The notes under the pieces: generated by a model
Told to the model about the DNA's origin: nothing
Database searches by the model: none
Seen by the model: the letters and a program-made list of their open reading frames with translations, nothing else
Position numbers and translations under genes: made by a program
Source of the DNA: Novosphingobium decolorationis
GTDB taxonomy: Bacteria > Pseudomonadota > Alphaproteobacteria > Sphingomonadales > Sphingomonadaceae
Assembly: GCF_018417475.1 (NCBI RefSeq)
Contig: NZ_CP054856.1
Coordinates: 1,519,001-1,583,000 of the forward strand
Length of the DNA stretch: 64,000 bases
Reading direction: 5' to 3'
Part shown: positions 40,405-49,196 of the stretch, piece by piece
Layout of the letters: each line of letters begins with the position of its first letter
Numbering within the stretch: position 1 is the first letter of the stretch

Positions 40405-41871
40405 CTATTCGCTCCAGCCCAGCCCCAGCGCCTTGTTCACCGCGATATAGTCGATGGTGAGCTGCGCCTTGGCCTGCGCGACGTTGGAGGCGGCGGTCAG
40501 CGCCTGGCGTTCGATATCGAGCTGGTCGATCAGCGAGCTGGTCCCCGCGGCAAAGCGCAGGCGGTTGAGGTGCGCAGCCCGCTCGGCGCTCTGCTGCGAG
40601 GCGACCAGCCGGGCCAGCTGGCGCCGGGTCGCACCGAAGCGGGCGAGGCTGTCCTCGGCGTCCTGCAGGCCTTCGAGCACGCTCTGGCGGTACTGCGCCT
40701 CGGCCTGGTCGGCCTGCGCACGGGCCTGGCGCACCTGCGCGCCCGTGCGCCCGAAGTCGAGGAGCGGCCAGCTGATCTGCGGCATGAGGAGGGCCGCAAG
40801 GTTGCCCGGATCGAGTACATCGCCCGGCTCGGTTCCGCCGATCCCTAGGATCCCCATGAACGAGATGCCGGGCAGGCGCTGCGCTTCCTTGACCCCGATC
40901 TGCGCGGTGCTGGCGGCCAGCGCGCGCTCGGCCGCGCGAATGTCCGGGCGGCGCGCAAGGAGCCCCGCCGGATCGCCCACCGCGACTTCGGCGGGCGGCA
41001 GGGGCAGCGCGCCTTCGGCCTCCAGTTCGCCATCGAGCGCGCCGGGTGCCTGTCCGGTCAGGACGGCAAGCGCATTCTTGTAGAGAAGAACCTGCGTATC
41101 CAGCGGCACCGTCTGCGCTTCGTTGGCGGCAAGCTCACCCTGCAGCCGCTCCACCTCGAGGTCGGACGCCGTGCCTGCGGCCAGCCGCTGGCGGGTGAGT
41201 TCGAGCGCACGGCGCTGCTTGGCGACCGCCTCGCGGGTAAGCGCCAGGCGCGCCTGCGCATCGCGCAGGTTCACGTAGGTCTGCGCAACCTGCGCGCTCA
41301 GCGACACCTGCGCATCGGCCAGTTCGGCGTAGCGCTGGCCGACCTGCGCGCGCGAGGCCTCGATCCCCCGGCGCCGCGCGCCCCACAGGTCCGGCTCCCA
41401 CGAGACGTTGGCGCCCACGTTGTAGAAGTCGAGCGAGGAGCTGCCGCCTGAACTTTCGCCCTCCGCGCCGTCCTCACCCTCTCCACTTCCCCCGATGGCC
41501 GAGCCCGGCAGGCGCGCGTGGACGTACATCGCATTGGGCGACACGCTGGGCATGAGCCCGGCCTTGCCTTCGGCGAGGCTGCCTTGCGCCTCGGCGATGC
41601 GCGCTGCGGCCAGGTCCATCGTGGGGCTGTGTGCCAGCGCGTCGTCGATGAGCCGGGTGAGCAGCGGATCGCTGAGGCTCTCCCACCAGCGGGCGAGCTG
41701 CGGAGCCTCGGCGCGCACGCTGTCGTCCGCGCGCACAAAGGCCCCGCCATTGGTGCCGGGCGCGATCACCTCGGGCGGGCCTGCGTAGTCCGGGCCCATG
41801 GTGCAGGCAGTGGCGAGCGAGAGAATGGCGAGCGCGCCGACGGACGCGAGAGGGGGACGGGGGACAAACAT
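40405..41871 (-). CDS. Efflux outer-membrane factor, NodT/OprM-like lipoprotein
   Basis: A 488-residue TolC-type channel. Lipobox LATAC near residue 23, then TMGPDYAGPP, the usual mature start of NodT-family factors. Two OEP repeats of long helices follow (LADAQVSLSAQVAQTYVNLRDAQ; LLDFGRTGAQVRQARAQADQ). An acidic/Gly/Ser insert (GGSGEGEDGAEGESSGGSSS) near residue 130 is unusual. Last gene of the emrA-emrB-like operon; its ATG shares one base with the preceding stop. Confidence 0.9.
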   Translation of the reverse strand: MFVPRPPLASVGALAILSLATACTMGPDYAGPPEVIAPGTNGGAFVRADDSVRAEAPQLARWWESLSDPLLTRLIDDALAHSPTMDLAAARIAEAQGSLAEGKAGLMPSVSPNAMYVHARLPGSAIGGSGEGEDGAEGESSGGSSSLDFYNVGANVSWEPDLWGARRRGIEASRAQVGQRYAELADAQVSLSAQVAQTYVNLRDAQARLALTREAVAKQRRALELTRQRLAAGTASDLEVERLQGELAANEAQTVPLDTQVLLYKNALAVLTGQAPGALDGELEAEGALPLPPAEVAVGDPAGLLARRPDIRAAERALAASTAQIGVKEAQRLPGISFMGILGIGGTEPGDVLDPGNLAALLMPQISWPLLDFGRTGAQVRQARAQADQAEAQYRQSVLEGLQDAEDSLARFGATRRQLARLVASQQSAERAAHLNRLRFAAGTSSLIDQLDIERQALTAASNVAQAKAQLTIDYIAVNKALGLGWSE

Positions 41872-43445
41872 CAGTGCATGGCTCCTGCGGAGGCATCCTT
41901 GGGCAGCGGCTTGAGCAGGAAGACCAGCGGAAACACCAGCACGGTCACCACGCTCATCGCGAAGAAGATATCGTTGTAGGTCATCGTCAGCGCCTGGCCC
42001 TGGATGGTCTGGCCGATGGCGCGAAGGCCCGCCTCGGGGCTGCCGAGCATCCGCCCCATGCTGGAGACGTAGTCCTGCACGGCCGGGTCATTGGCGTGCA
42101 GGCTCTCCTCGATCCGACGCGAATGCAGCCAGACGCGGTTCTGCTGGAGGATCGAGATACCCGCGAGCGCGAAACTGCCGCCCAGGTTACGCATCGCGTT
42201 GAACAGACCCGAAGCATCGCCCGCGTCCTCAGGGGGAACCGACTGGACGCAGGCCTGGCTCAGGAACAGCATCCCCAGGATCGTGCCGAGCCCGCGCATC
42301 AGCTGGGATTCGGTAAAGTCACCTCCCGTCGACTGGATCGTGAGGCTCGTCTCCAGGTAGGCCGAAAGCCCCATGATGAGCATTCCGAAGCCGACCGCGA
42401 GGCGGATGTCGACCTTGCGGATGAGGAAAGGCACGAAGGGCATCATCAGGATCGAGGGGATGCCCGAAAGCAGCACCACCTTGCCCGATTGCAGTGCGTT
42501 GTAGTCGGCAATCGCGGCGAGGAACTGCGGGATCGCGTAGGACGTGCCGTAGAGCACGACGCCCAGCGCAATGCCCATCGTCGCGACCGCCCCGAACTGG
42601 CGGTCGAGCAGCAGGCTGAGCTTGATCACGGGCCGCCGCGCGGTCGCCTGCCCCCAGAACAGGAAGCCGAAGCCGACCACGGTGACCAGCGCCATGTAGC
42701 GGATCAGCTCGGAGGCGAACCACTCCTCGCGCGCGCCTTCCTCCAGGAACACGGTGAGCCCTCCAAGGCCGAGCGCGAGCCCGGCGATGCCGAACCAGTC
42801 GGCCTCGCGGATGAGGTGGAGGCGCGACTTCTCGGCGGGCAACCCCACGAACAGGAGCGTGAGCAGGACCGCCGAAATCGGCACGTTGAGGAAGAAGGCG
42901 TAGTGCCAGGAGACACTCTCGGTCAGCCAACCACCCACAAGAGGGCCAAGCAGCGGGCCGAGGATCGCGACAATGCCAAAGGCCGCCGTGCCGATCGACT
43001 GCTGGTGGCGCGGCAGGCGCTGGGCAATGATCGTCTGCGCGGTCGGGATCAGCGCGCCGCCGGTAAAGCCTTGCCCCACGCGCCCGAAGACCATCATCGA
43101 AAGCGAGGTGGAAAGTCCGCAGATCACCGAGAAGATGGTGAAAAGCGTGACGGCGATCAGGAGAAACCTGCGCAGCCCCAGCATCCGCTCCAGCCAGGCC
43201 GAAAGCGGGATGATGACGATTTCCGCGACAAGGTAGGCCGTGGCGACCCAGGCCCCTTCAGTGCCGGTCGCGCCCAGCTCGCCCTGGATCGTGGGGAGCG
43301 CCGAGTTGACGATCGAGATGTCGAGCGTCGCCATGAGCGCGCCCATCGTGCCGGCCGCCACCGCCAGCCAGGCGCCCAGGTCCGCGTTGCGGCGCGGCTG
43401 TGCACCGCTGCCACCTGCGTTTGCATCAAGAGCCGCGCTCGCCAT
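41871..43445 (-). CDS. DHA2-family multidrug MFS transporter (EmrB-like)
   Basis: A 524-residue proton-driven drug exporter with about 14 TM helices. Hallmarks are MATLDISIVNSALPTIQGEL (motif D1, TM1), WVATAYLVAEIVIIPLSAWL and the motif-C-like ILGPLLGPLVGGWLTESVSWH. It sits between an HlyD-type adaptor (one-base gap) and a TolC-type factor (TGATG overlap), making a complete tripartite pump. Drug range is unknown. Confidence 0.93.
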   Translation of the reverse strand: MASAALDANAGGSGAQPRRNADLGAWLAVAAGTMGALMATLDISIVNSALPTIQGELGATGTEGAWVATAYLVAEIVIIPLSAWLERMLGLRRFLLIAVTLFTIFSVICGLSTSLSMMVFGRVGQGFTGGALIPTAQTIIAQRLPRHQQSIGTAAFGIVAILGPLLGPLVGGWLTESVSWHYAFFLNVPISAVLLTLLFVGLPAEKSRLHLIREADWFGIAGLALGLGGLTVFLEEGAREEWFASELIRYMALVTVVGFGFLFWGQATARRPVIKLSLLLDRQFGAVATMGIALGVVLYGTSYAIPQFLAAIADYNALQSGKVVLLSGIPSILMMPFVPFLIRKVDIRLAVGFGMLIMGLSAYLETSLTIQSTGGDFTESQLMRGLGTILGMLFLSQACVQSVPPEDAGDASGLFNAMRNLGGSFALAGISILQQNRVWLHSRRIEESLHANDPAVQDYVSSMGRMLGSPEAGLRAIGQTIQGQALTMTYNDIFFAMSVVTVLVFPLVFLLKPLPKDASAGAMH

Positions 43446-43446
43446 G

Positions 43447-44676
43447 TCAGCGCGTCCCGCGGGCCTTCGGCTGCGCGCGGCGGGCGACCTGTTCGTCGCT
43501 CGCCTCTTCGATCTGGTCCAGTTCGCCCTCGGCGCTGCGGGTGTCGACCGTGACTGTCACCGAGAGGCCGGGAACGAGCAGCTTGCGCGCGCTGGCGGGC
43601 GCCTCGATGGCGATGCGCACGGGCACGCGCTGAACGATCTTGGTGAAGTTGCCGGTCGCGTTCTCGGGCGGGAGCAGCGAGAACTGCGCGCCGGTGCCCG
43701 GCGAGACGCTGGCAACGCGCCCGTTGATCTCGGTGCCTTCCAGGGCGTCGACCGAGATGCGCGCGGGCTGGCCCGGACGCATGAGGGCGAGCTGCGTTTC
43801 CTTGAAGTTGGCCGTCACGTAAAGCTTGTCGAGCGGCACCACCGACATCAGCCGCGTGCCCGCCTGGACGAACTGGCCGGTGCGCACGGTGCGGTCACCG
43901 ATCCGGCCCGCGATGGGCGCACGGATGAGCGTGGCTTTCAGATCCACGTCGGCGGCATCGAGCTGCGCCTGCGCGCCTTCGCCTTGCGCGCGGGCCTGCG
44001 CGACCTGGGTTTCAAGCGTCGCGATGCGGCGCTGCTGCGCGGTGAGCGCGGCTTCGAGCTGGCGCACCTGCTCGGCCGACTGGGTGGCGGCAAGTTTCAG
44101 CTGGTCGAGCGTCTCGCGCCGTTCCGCGCCCGAGGCGACGAGCGGGGCGTAACGGGCAACCTCGCCCGCATCGTGGCGGGCCTTGGCGCGCGCGGCGGCG
44201 AGCTGCGCGCGGGCCTGCGCGACGGCGGCCTGCTGCTCGGCAATTCCCGCACGCGCGTTTTCGACCGAAGCCTCGGCCTGCGCGATCTGGGCGCGGGCCT
44301 GCGCCGCGCGGGCATCATAGTCGCTCGCATCAATGCGCACGAGCGGGGCGTCCTTGGCCACGTCCTGGTTGTCCTCGACGAGGACCTCGGAGACATAGCC
44401 GCTGACCTTGGGAGCGATCGCCACCATGTCGACGTCGATCTGCGCGTCGTTGGTTTCCTGGAAGTACTGCCCGTAGGTTTCGTAGCGCATGAACCAGAGC
44501 CCGCCGCCGATCGCGATCAGGATCGCCGCGATGAGGAGGTTGCGCTTGGTCTTGCCGCTCAGACCCTTGCGGCCCGTGTCCTTGGCCTCATCCCCGGCCC
44601 CATCCCCGACATCGCTGTTGCCTGCCGCCTGTTCGGATGCGTTCGCGGCGCTTTCACTCACCATTGCCAGTCTCAA
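43447..44676 (-). CDS. HlyD-family membrane fusion protein (EmrA-like)
   Basis: A 409-residue periplasmic adaptor. A cytosolic N-tail (~50 residues, acidic), one TM (NLLIAAILIAIGGGLWFM), the barrel/lipoyl start TNDAQIDVDMVAIAPKVSGY, a long Ala/Gln-rich coiled-coil hairpin (~105-225), then IRAPIAGRIGDRTVRTGQFV and a beta-domain. First gene of the efflux operon. Start could be the ATG at 44664 (MVSESAAN). No local regulator gene of MarR or TetR type is present. Confidence 0.92.
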   Translation of the reverse strand: MRLAMVSESAANASEQAAGNSDVGDGAGDEAKDTGRKGLSGKTKRNLLIAAILIAIGGGLWFMRYETYGQYFQETNDAQIDVDMVAIAPKVSGYVSEVLVEDNQDVAKDAPLVRIDASDYDARAAQARAQIAQAEASVENARAGIAEQQAAVAQARAQLAAARAKARHDAGEVARYAPLVASGAERRETLDQLKLAATQSAEQVRQLEAALTAQQRRIATLETQVAQARAQGEGAQAQLDAADVDLKATLIRAPIAGRIGDRTVRTGQFVQAGTRLMSVVPLDKLYVTANFKETQLALMRPGQPARISVDALEGTEINGRVASVSPGTGAQFSLLPPENATGNFTKIVQRVPVRIAIEAPASARKLLVPGLSVTVTVDTRSAEGELDQIEEASDEQVARRAQPKARGTR

Positions 44677-44839
44677 CTCCGTGTTGCGGGCGCAGGTGCG
44701 CCGCGCGTTGCAGGCCCTTCACGAAACCGCCCTCGCGATGGAGGACGCGGCCCACGCAGGTCCCGCGATTATCTTTTGCCTTGCCGCGAAAAGAGGCGCA
44801 AAATCGCATCAGAAAGAACAAGAACCGGGAGAGGTTCCC

Positions 44840-44947
44840 ATGGAACGGTACGATCCTGCGATCAGCCGGTGTCCCTTCATGCTGCTGTGCGGCGCAAGTG
44901 CCAGTGCCTTGCTGGTGTTTGTCGGCGCCCTCCACGTGCTGGGCTGA
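44840..44947 (+). CDS. Small (35-residue) predicted membrane protein
   Basis: MERYDPAISRCPFMLLCGAS followed by ASALLVFVGALHVLG: a short polar head with a single hydrophobic helix of ~22 residues. GGGAGAGG ends five bases before the ATG, an excellent ribosome site. It is divergent from the emrA-like gene. No family is recognised. It could be a single-pass peptide that modulates a neighbouring transporter; this is speculation. Confidence 0.5.
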   Translation: MERYDPAISRCPFMLLCGASASALLVFVGALHVLG

Positions 44948-45317
44948 ACGGTTGCGGCGTGGCCGGACGGCCCGCCCAAGGCGAACGGCAAGTCATCGCC
45001 AATCAGTGACTTGCCCGTATCGGCATACGATTGCGTCCCTGTGAAGGCGCAAGGCCCGAACGCGTGCCCCGCCGATATACTTAGCTAGGTTATCTTGCAA
45101 GGGGCGTGAACGGATCGGCCGCCTGGCCCCGCTTTGCCGCGCCTGCGAAGGCGGCCCCGGAGCTGTACGAGCCCCGGATCGCCGCGTTGCGCTCCACTCC
45201 GATCCCTCCGAGTCGCGCCCTGCCTGGCGCAGCACGCTCGCCACACGACGGTCATCTACCCCGGTTAAGTCCCTATGGTTGAACCCTGATAACGACCACG
45301 GACCGCCCGCGCACACG
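44948..45317. other. Intergenic stretch before the phosphate transporter
   Basis: About 370 bases with no convincing gene. An AT-richer patch around 45070-45110 (GATATACTTAGCTAGGTTAT) is the likeliest promoter area for the downstream transporter, but no clear -35/-10 pair or Pho box can be named. Confidence 0.4.
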
Positions 45318-46928
45318 ATGGCCACGCTCAATTCCCCCCTGCCCGATCTCACCGCGTCCGGTTCCCGGCCCCGGCTTGCCCTGCCCAACATCGGCTTTGC
45401 CCTGCTGCTGGCGCTGAGCGGGGGCGCGTTCCTTGTCTGGGGGGCGGGCTACATCGGTTCAGGCAGCCTGCTGATCTTCGTTCTGGCGACCTTGTTCGGG
45501 CTGTTCATGGCCTTCAACATCGGCGGCAACGACGTGGCCAACTCGTTCGGCACCAGCGTGGGCGCGGGCACCCTCACCATCGGGCAGGCGCTGGGGGTTG
45601 CCGCGATCTTCGAGGTCAGCGGCGCGGTCATCGCAGGCGGCGATGTCACCGACACGATCCGCAGCGGCATCGTCGATCTCGGCGCCCTTGCGGTCAGCCC
45701 GCTCCAGTTCATCCGGGTGATGATGGCCGCGCTCGTCGCCGCCGCGTTCTGGCTGCTGTTCGCCAGCCGCCGGGGCTGGCCGGTCTCGACCACCCATTCG
45801 ATCATCGGGGGCATCGTCGGCGCCTCGGTGGTGCTGGGCGTGAGCCTGGGGGGCACATCCTCTGCCCTCGCCCTCGTGCAGTGGGACGAGATCGCGCGCA
45901 TCGCGCTTTCCTGGGTGATCTCGCCGCTGCTGGGCGGGCTGGTTTCCTATGGCCTGTTCCGCCTCATCAAGCACCATGTCCTGTTCTACAACGAGCGCGC
46001 CGAGGCGCGCGTGCGCGCCATCCGCGCCGAACAGAAGGCGCTGCGCCGCGACCACCGCAGCGCGTTTGAAAGCCTGACCGAACTCCAGCAGGTCAACTAC
46101 AACACGATGCTGGTGCGCGACATGGACGTGCTGCGCAGCGAGGACTTTCACCCTGAGGAACTGGAGACCGACTACTACCGCAAGTGGTACGCCATCGAGC
46201 GCCAGCGCGACGAGGTGGAGACCCACCATGCGCTCCAGCTCTGGGTGCCGCTGGTCGCGGCGCTGGGCGCGGCGGTCATTTCCGCGATGCTGCTCTTCAA
46301 GGGCCTCAAGCACATGGAGCTGGGCCTTGCGACGCTGACCAACTACCTCATCATGGCGATGGTCGCCGCCATTGCCTGGGCGACGACCTTCCTTTTCGTG
46401 CGCACCTTGCGCCAGGCCCCGCTCGAGCGCGCGACCTTCCTCCTCTTCAGCTGGATGCAGGTCTTCACCGCCTGCGGCTTTGCCTTCAGCCACGGCGCCA
46501 ACGACATCGCCAACGCGGTCGGGCCCTTTGCCGCGATCCTCGACGTGCTGCGCACCGGCGTCATCACCTCCTCGGCCGCGGTGCCGCCGATGGTGATGAT
46601 CTCGTTCGGCATCACGCTTGTCGTGGGGCTGTGGTTCATCGGCAAGGAGGTCATCGCGACCGTGGGCCATGGCCTCACCGCAATGCACCCGGCCTCGGGC
46701 TTCTGCGCCGAGCTGGGCGCGGCCTGCGTGGTCATGCTCGCCTCGAGCCTGGGCATCCCGGTCTCCAGCACGCACATCCTGATCGGCGCGGTGCTGGGCA
46801 TCGGCATCGTCAACCGCCAGACCAACTGGGGCCTGATGAAGCCCATCGCGCTGGCCTGGGTGGTGACGCTGCCCGCCGCCGGGATCATCGCGGCGGCGGC
46901 CTTCCTCGTCTCGGGGTACCTGTTCTAG
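45318..46928 (+). CDS. pit: Low-affinity inorganic phosphate transporter, PiT family
   Basis: A 536-residue inner-membrane transporter of the PiT type. The duplicated PiT signature is present: [21 protein letters not shown] near residue 65 and [19 protein letters not shown] near 400. [18 protein letters not shown] and [20 protein letters not shown] are the paired conserved loops. A ~100-residue charged cytosolic loop separates the halves. ATG at 45318 is favoured over a TTG at 45279. Likely carries metal-phosphate with H+ or Na+. Confidence 0.9.
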   Translation: MATLNSPLPDLTASGSRPRLALPNIGFALLLALSGGAFLVWGAGYIGSGSLLIFVLATLFGLFMAFNIGGNDVANSFGTSVGAGTLTIGQALGVAAIFEVSGAVIAGGDVTDTIRSGIVDLGALAVSPLQFIRVMMAALVAAAFWLLFASRRGWPVSTTHSIIGGIVGASVVLGVSLGGTSSALALVQWDEIARIALSWVISPLLGGLVSYGLFRLIKHHVLFYNERAEARVRAIRAEQKALRRDHRSAFESLTELQQVNYNTMLVRDMDVLRSEDFHPEELETDYYRKWYAIERQRDEVETHHALQLWVPLVAALGAAVISAMLLFKGLKHMELGLATLTNYLIMAMVAAIAWATTFLFVRTLRQAPLERATFLLFSWMQVFTACGFAFSHGANDIANAVGPFAAILDVLRTGVITSSAAVPPMVMISFGITLVVGLWFIGKEVIATVGHGLTAMHPASGFCAELGAACVVMLASSLGIPVSSTHILIGAVLGIGIVNRQTNWGLMKPIALAWVVTLPAAGIIAAAAFLVSGYLF

Positions 46929-46929
46929 G

Positions 46930-49017
46930 TCAGCTGTCCGAGAGCGCCTTCAGCTCGGCAATACGGATCGCCTTGCCCTGCGTGGGTGTCATCACCGCGC
47001 GCACCTTGGTCAGCGGGCGTGCGGTGAAGGTGAGCGTGGTCACGCCATTGGCGAGCGGCGTTGCCGAGCCGAGATCGCGCCAGGCGCCGTCCTGCCAGCC
47101 CTCGAGTGTAACCTTGCCCGGCGCACGGATGTCCGCGCCGTTGTCGAAGAAGGCGAGCTTCACCGAAGAGACCGGCTGGGGCGCGCCAAAGTCGACCGCG
47201 TACCACTGCGACGCCGTTCCCGCCCCGGAGGTCCAGCCGTTGGGAAGCTCAGGGTAGAACCAGAGGCGACCGTCGATCCCGTCGTGCAGGTTCTCCGCCT
47301 CGGCCCCGCTCGACGCGCTCGCCTTGGGGAAGTCGCCGCGCACCAGTTGCACCGCGTGGTTGGTCTCACGCACGATGGGCGCAGGCGCCTTGCGGGCGAG
47401 CGGCACCTCGATCCGGCCCAGATCCGCGCGGTGGGCCAGCACCTTGCCATCGGCCGCGACGGTCAGCCCCGCGCCCTTGCCATAGTGCGATCCATCCGCG
47501 TCCCAGGTCACCGAGATCATATGGCCGTGGTAGGGCACGCGCTCGACATGGAACCAGGGCAAGGCCTCGGGATCGCCCGCCTGGGGCAGCAGCGGGTTCA
47601 CCTCCAGCACGTCATCGGCGCGCGGGCGGATGCCGACAAGCCCGGTCAGGATCAGATCGTTGTAGCCCGAGTGGAAATAGTGGTGGCTGCGGTCGAGCCC
47701 GACGATGGGCTTGCCCGTCGCAGGATCGTAGTCCTCCTCCAGATCCAGTTTGTCGCCCTGGAAATGGAGCTGCGTGTACTGGCGCAGGAGGCGCATGTAG
47801 GTGCTGCGCGTGACCGGACCCGTCTCCTCGTAGTGGTCGAGGAGATTGGCCATGCCGGTCAGCACCTGCGTCGTCTGGTAAGGCCAGATCGGCCCGTTCC
47901 ACTGGCACTCACGCGCATCGCCCAGATAGCGGTACTGGCGCATGTAGTATTCGTAGGACTGTTCGACCGTGCGCATCCCGGCCTCACCTGCCAGCATCTG
48001 GGGATCGAGGAGGTGCGCCCAGGCCTGCGCGTACTTGGCCTCGTCGGGCACGGCATCGAACATCCAGGGCAGGAAGCCGACCAGCTCGCGCGCGCGGATG
48101 AAGTCCCAGTAGGAGACGTGTTCGTTGTGGGTGCGGTAGCGGTCGGTGAAGTGCGCCAGCTGCGGGTTCCACAGGTCCGCCACCATGCGATCCTGCAGCG
48201 CCCTGGCCTTGCCTTCGAACTCGTCGGCCAGCGCTGTGTCGCCGGTCATCTCCGCGATGCGCGCAATCGCGCGGGCGTTGGCGATCATGTAGCTGTTGAC
48301 CGAGGGACGGAACGCATGTCCGCCGCCAAAGCCGTCCTTGCCGCCCGAGGCGTCGATGGAGGAGACGGTGTACTCGGTCGCATCGAGCAGCGGTTCGACC
48401 CAGTAGAGCCCCTTGGACCAGTCCATGTGGTCTTCCCAGAGGCCGTAGATATGGCGCATCACCTTGAGGTGGCGGGTCACCGCCGCGCGGTCACCATCGA
48501 CGAGGTAGCGCCCCCAGGTCGAATCCGCCATGTGGTCGGTGAAGTGGCGGTCGTTGCCGCCCTCGTACATGAAGTCGATGTAATCGCTGACAAAGCGCCG
48601 GTCGTTGAGCCAGCGCCCCTCGGCGATGTGAAAGCCGCTCGCATCGTTGAGGCTGGCGTAGGGCTCACGCTGCCAGCCCACATCGTCGGCGAACTCGGTG
48701 GTGATGAAGCCCTTTGCGCCCAGGTCGCGCTGGTGCGCGCGGTAGATCGACCAGCGGTAGTACCAGACCGCGTCGATCTTGGGGTCCGCGCTCTCGAAGA
48801 AGGGGATGCGATCCTCGTACCAGGGCGCATCGTTGCCGAAGCGCGCGCGGGCGATCGCCCTGGTGTCGAGCACGGGGACGGCGGAGGGCGCGACGGAGGC
48901 TGCCGCCATCATCGGAGCCATCACCGGAGCGGCAGGCGGGGCCGCACCCGCCAGCAGCGTTGCCGTTCCGGCCAGCAGCGCGCTGGTCCCAAGTACCCGT
49001 GCCGTTCGTGCGATCAT
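46930..49017 (-). CDS. Exported MGH1-like glycoside hydrolase with discoidin-like C-terminus
   Basis: 695 residues. Signal peptide (MIARTARVLGTSALLAGTAT...PPAAP). The central (alpha/alpha)6-barrel region carries motifs of the MGH1/GH63-like clan: DVGWQREPYASLNDASGFHI, DHMDWSKGLYWVEPLLDATEY, ECQWNGPIWPYQTTQVL. The last ~150 residues (GIDGRLWFYPELPNG...YAVDFGAPQPVSSVKLAFFD) look like an F5/8-type-C carbohydrate-binding domain. Substrate is not evident; in this arabinan/galactan locus an alpha- or beta-arabinosidase or galactosidase is plausible. It lies downstream of the TonB receptor gene behind a long hairpin, so it is probably expressed at a lower level. Confidence 0.75.
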   Translation of the reverse strand: MIARTARVLGTSALLAGTATLLAGAAPPAAPVMAPMMAAASVAPSAVPVLDTRAIARARFGNDAPWYEDRIPFFESADPKIDAVWYYRWSIYRAHQRDLGAKGFITTEFADDVGWQREPYASLNDASGFHIAEGRWLNDRRFVSDYIDFMYEGGNDRHFTDHMADSTWGRYLVDGDRAAVTRHLKVMRHIYGLWEDHMDWSKGLYWVEPLLDATEYTVSSIDASGGKDGFGGGHAFRPSVNSYMIANARAIARIAEMTGDTALADEFEGKARALQDRMVADLWNPQLAHFTDRYRTHNEHVSYWDFIRARELVGFLPWMFDAVPDEAKYAQAWAHLLDPQMLAGEAGMRTVEQSYEYYMRQYRYLGDARECQWNGPIWPYQTTQVLTGMANLLDHYEETGPVTRSTYMRLLRQYTQLHFQGDKLDLEEDYDPATGKPIVGLDRSHHYFHSGYNDLILTGLVGIRPRADDVLEVNPLLPQAGDPEALPWFHVERVPYHGHMISVTWDADGSHYGKGAGLTVAADGKVLAHRADLGRIEVPLARKAPAPIVRETNHAVQLVRGDFPKASASSGAEAENLHDGIDGRLWFYPELPNGWTSGAGTASQWYAVDFGAPQPVSSVKLAFFDNGADIRAPGKVTLEGWQDGAWRDLGSATPLANGVTTLTFTARPLTKVRAVMTPTQGKAIRIAELKALSDS

Positions 49018-49053
49018 GCTCTGTGCCCCGTCGTCTAGAAGGAATGGTCCCTT

Positions 49054-49123
49054 GAAAAGGAAAAGGCGACCGTCCCCCCGGGGCGTCGGGAGAGGAGAAT
49101 GTGCCCCGGGAAAACGGTCGCCT
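49054..49123 (-). terminator. Long two-part hairpin with T-rich tail between receptor and glycosidase genes
   Basis: AGGCGACCGT (49064-49073) pairs perfectly with ACGGTCGCCT (49114-49123). After a 3x3 internal loop, CCCGGGGC (49077-49084) pairs perfectly with GCCCCGGG (49103-49110), around an 18-base loop. On the minus strand TTTTCCTTTT follows directly. It is either a partial terminator or a stabilising hairpin separating receptor from glycosidase expression. Confidence 0.75.
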
Positions 49124-49196
49124 CATGCCGATCCCGGCCCCTCTCCCCTTCGCAGAATGGCAAAAGCGAGGGGCAGGTCCGGGATCGCCAAAGTGC

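Noticed and set aside
41874..43553. 559-residue frame antisense to the EmrB-like transporter
   Set aside because: Charged, repetitive shadow of a membrane protein gene; no domains.
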